In this document: one piece after another, positions 63,029 through 64,000 of the stretch
Layout: the number at the start of each line of letters is the position of its first letter
Position numbering within the stretch: the stretch's first letter is position 1
From: Diplonema papillatum
Lineage: Eukaryota > Euglenozoa > Diplonemea > Diplonemida > Diplonemidae
DNA: 64,000 bases
Reading direction: 5' to 3'
NCBI GenBank assembly: GCA_030068145.1
Contig: JAPJBO010000643.1
Location: forward strand, 2,501 to 66,500
The notes under the pieces: generated by a model
Told to the model about the DNA's origin: nothing
Databases searched by the model: none
Seen by the model: only the letters and a program-made list of their open reading frames with translations
Translations under genes and position numbers: made by a program

Positions 63029-64000
63029 AACGCCGGAAGGTCATGCTGAGGGGTCCTATAGGATACCACTTCGCGGGTCCTTCCTGGGCTGTTCTTCGAC
63101 TTGGCTCGGCCCCTTCTTGTGTGTCGTCGCGGTCTCGTTTGTGCAGAGCAGTCGCTGATGCTCACCGCTTTCTTTCATCGGCGATCTGACACGAGCAAAT
63201 AGGTAACCACAAGCTAATGATGCAGAATGTCGTCACATGCGGATGCTGAGGTTTTCTGACACCAGATTCCACTCTTCTGTGCCTACCACTTCGTCCTCTG
63301 CTGCTTCCAACCCACGTTCTCATGTTTACTTGTATCGGCAGCCGTGCCGAGTGGGGCTTTTTGAATCTGCCGTCCTCTTCTGCATTGTCGATGGGGTTCT
63401 TCCTGCCGTCGCTGTCTATGCTCCGACAACACCGCCCGATGGTGCCCCTTCCGGTGACGGTTGCCACCCGTCGTCATATGCAAGGTGCACTGTGGCAAGC
63501 GATGTTTAGCGCACACGTTACTGCGTGGCCATCGCTTTTCTGGCGGGTTCAACATTGCCCCGGCATACGTGTGCCCTTCTCACCTCCTGATGCTGATTGC
63601 ACTCCCTCTTTGTCTTACGCCGCCGAAAAACCCCGGTCTTGTAGCCTGTGGCGCGGCGGTGCTCCCGCTGTCCTGAACGACCGTATCTGTATAGCCTATT
63701 ATTGGAAGCGGATGTGCTTTCCCGATCGTCTTCAGCGCGTTGGCCAACGGCCTCGCATAACAGAGCATCGTCGCTACAACAGCCATTGGTATAAAGAGCT
63801 GCAGACCTCAAAGTCATCACAACCGGATGCGTGTGGTTGCGTCTGCTCCACGCGGTCGCAACTCTTATGCTTCTTTCCTCCCTCTTTTTCAAAGCCACCT
63901 TGTCCATGGTTTCCCACTGGATTGCGGGGTCCGCCGTTCGACACACATTTCCGGTCGGACCTTCAGCCAGTATACTAGTGGCATACCAGCCGTTTCTTTT
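63029..64000 (-). pseudogene. Coding-like minus-strand pieces, otherwise no gene
   Basis: Around 63580-63790 (VVATMLCYARPLANALKTIG, then HPLPIIGYTDTVVQDSG) and around 63290-63560 (NVCAKHRLPQC) in different frames. The C-x2-H-x4-QC pattern matches KYCEKHRMTQC in the ceramide synthase intron element, suggesting the same broken family. The window ends here. Confidence 0.3.

Overview
This is a eukaryotic nuclear window, most likely from a unicellular protist or alga. The evidence is an intronless cytosolic ribosomal protein eL35 gene present twice, a ceramide synthase with GT-AG introns, a mitochondrial bL27-like protein with an Arg/Ala-rich leader, a phytanoyl-CoA-dioxygenase-like oxygenase and a glutamine-rich WG-repeat protein. 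No prokaryotic operon or Shine-Dalgarno layout is seen. Genes are short, GC-rich islands in a large excess of repeats. The lineage cannot be named from sequence alone.

Layout. 0.8-5.4 kb: a whole-looking tyrosine-recombinase (DIRS/Ngaro-like) retroelement with split direct repeats. 5.4-9.5 kb: SINE-like and MITE-like repeats. 9.5-11.2 kb: the 2OG-Fe(II) oxygenase gene. 11.3-16.5 kb: a hAT transposase remnant and solo retroelement repeats. 16.5-20.4 kb: the bL27m-like gene between truncated copies of its own 5' end (upstream) and 3' end (downstream). 20.9-24.3 kb: a SINE-like repeat, a 1.5 kb satellite, a small zinc-finger-like gene and a degenerate array behind it. 25.05-28.87 kb: a Mutator-like element with a perfect 9-bp target duplication, nesting a second element that has inverted ends and encodes a Crypton-like tyrosine recombinase. 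30-34.4 kb: two eL35 genes plus a 5' stub. 35-40.8 kb: a long pure CAG tract and a polyQ/WG gene with partial copies at both ends. 41-42 kb: a mosaic of small DNA transposons. 42.7-44.6 kb: an unrecognised gene, again with a 5' stub upstream and a 3' remnant downstream. 46.4-52.1 kb: ceramide synthase (four exons), whose first intron holds a 2.26 kb inverted-repeat element. 53-58 kb: repeats, two tandem arrays and a LINE fragment. 58.6-59.3 kb: an unrecognised gene. 61.2-62.9 kb: an inverted-repeat element that may carry captured host exons.

The most striking common theme is that at least five host genes are bordered by partial copies of themselves. Copies of 5' ends always lie upstream and copies of 3' ends always lie downstream, in graded states of decay. 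This is what recurrent local tandem duplication would leave if only duplications that keep one intact gene survive. The genes do not form a pathway; they are unrelated housekeeping or unknown genes.
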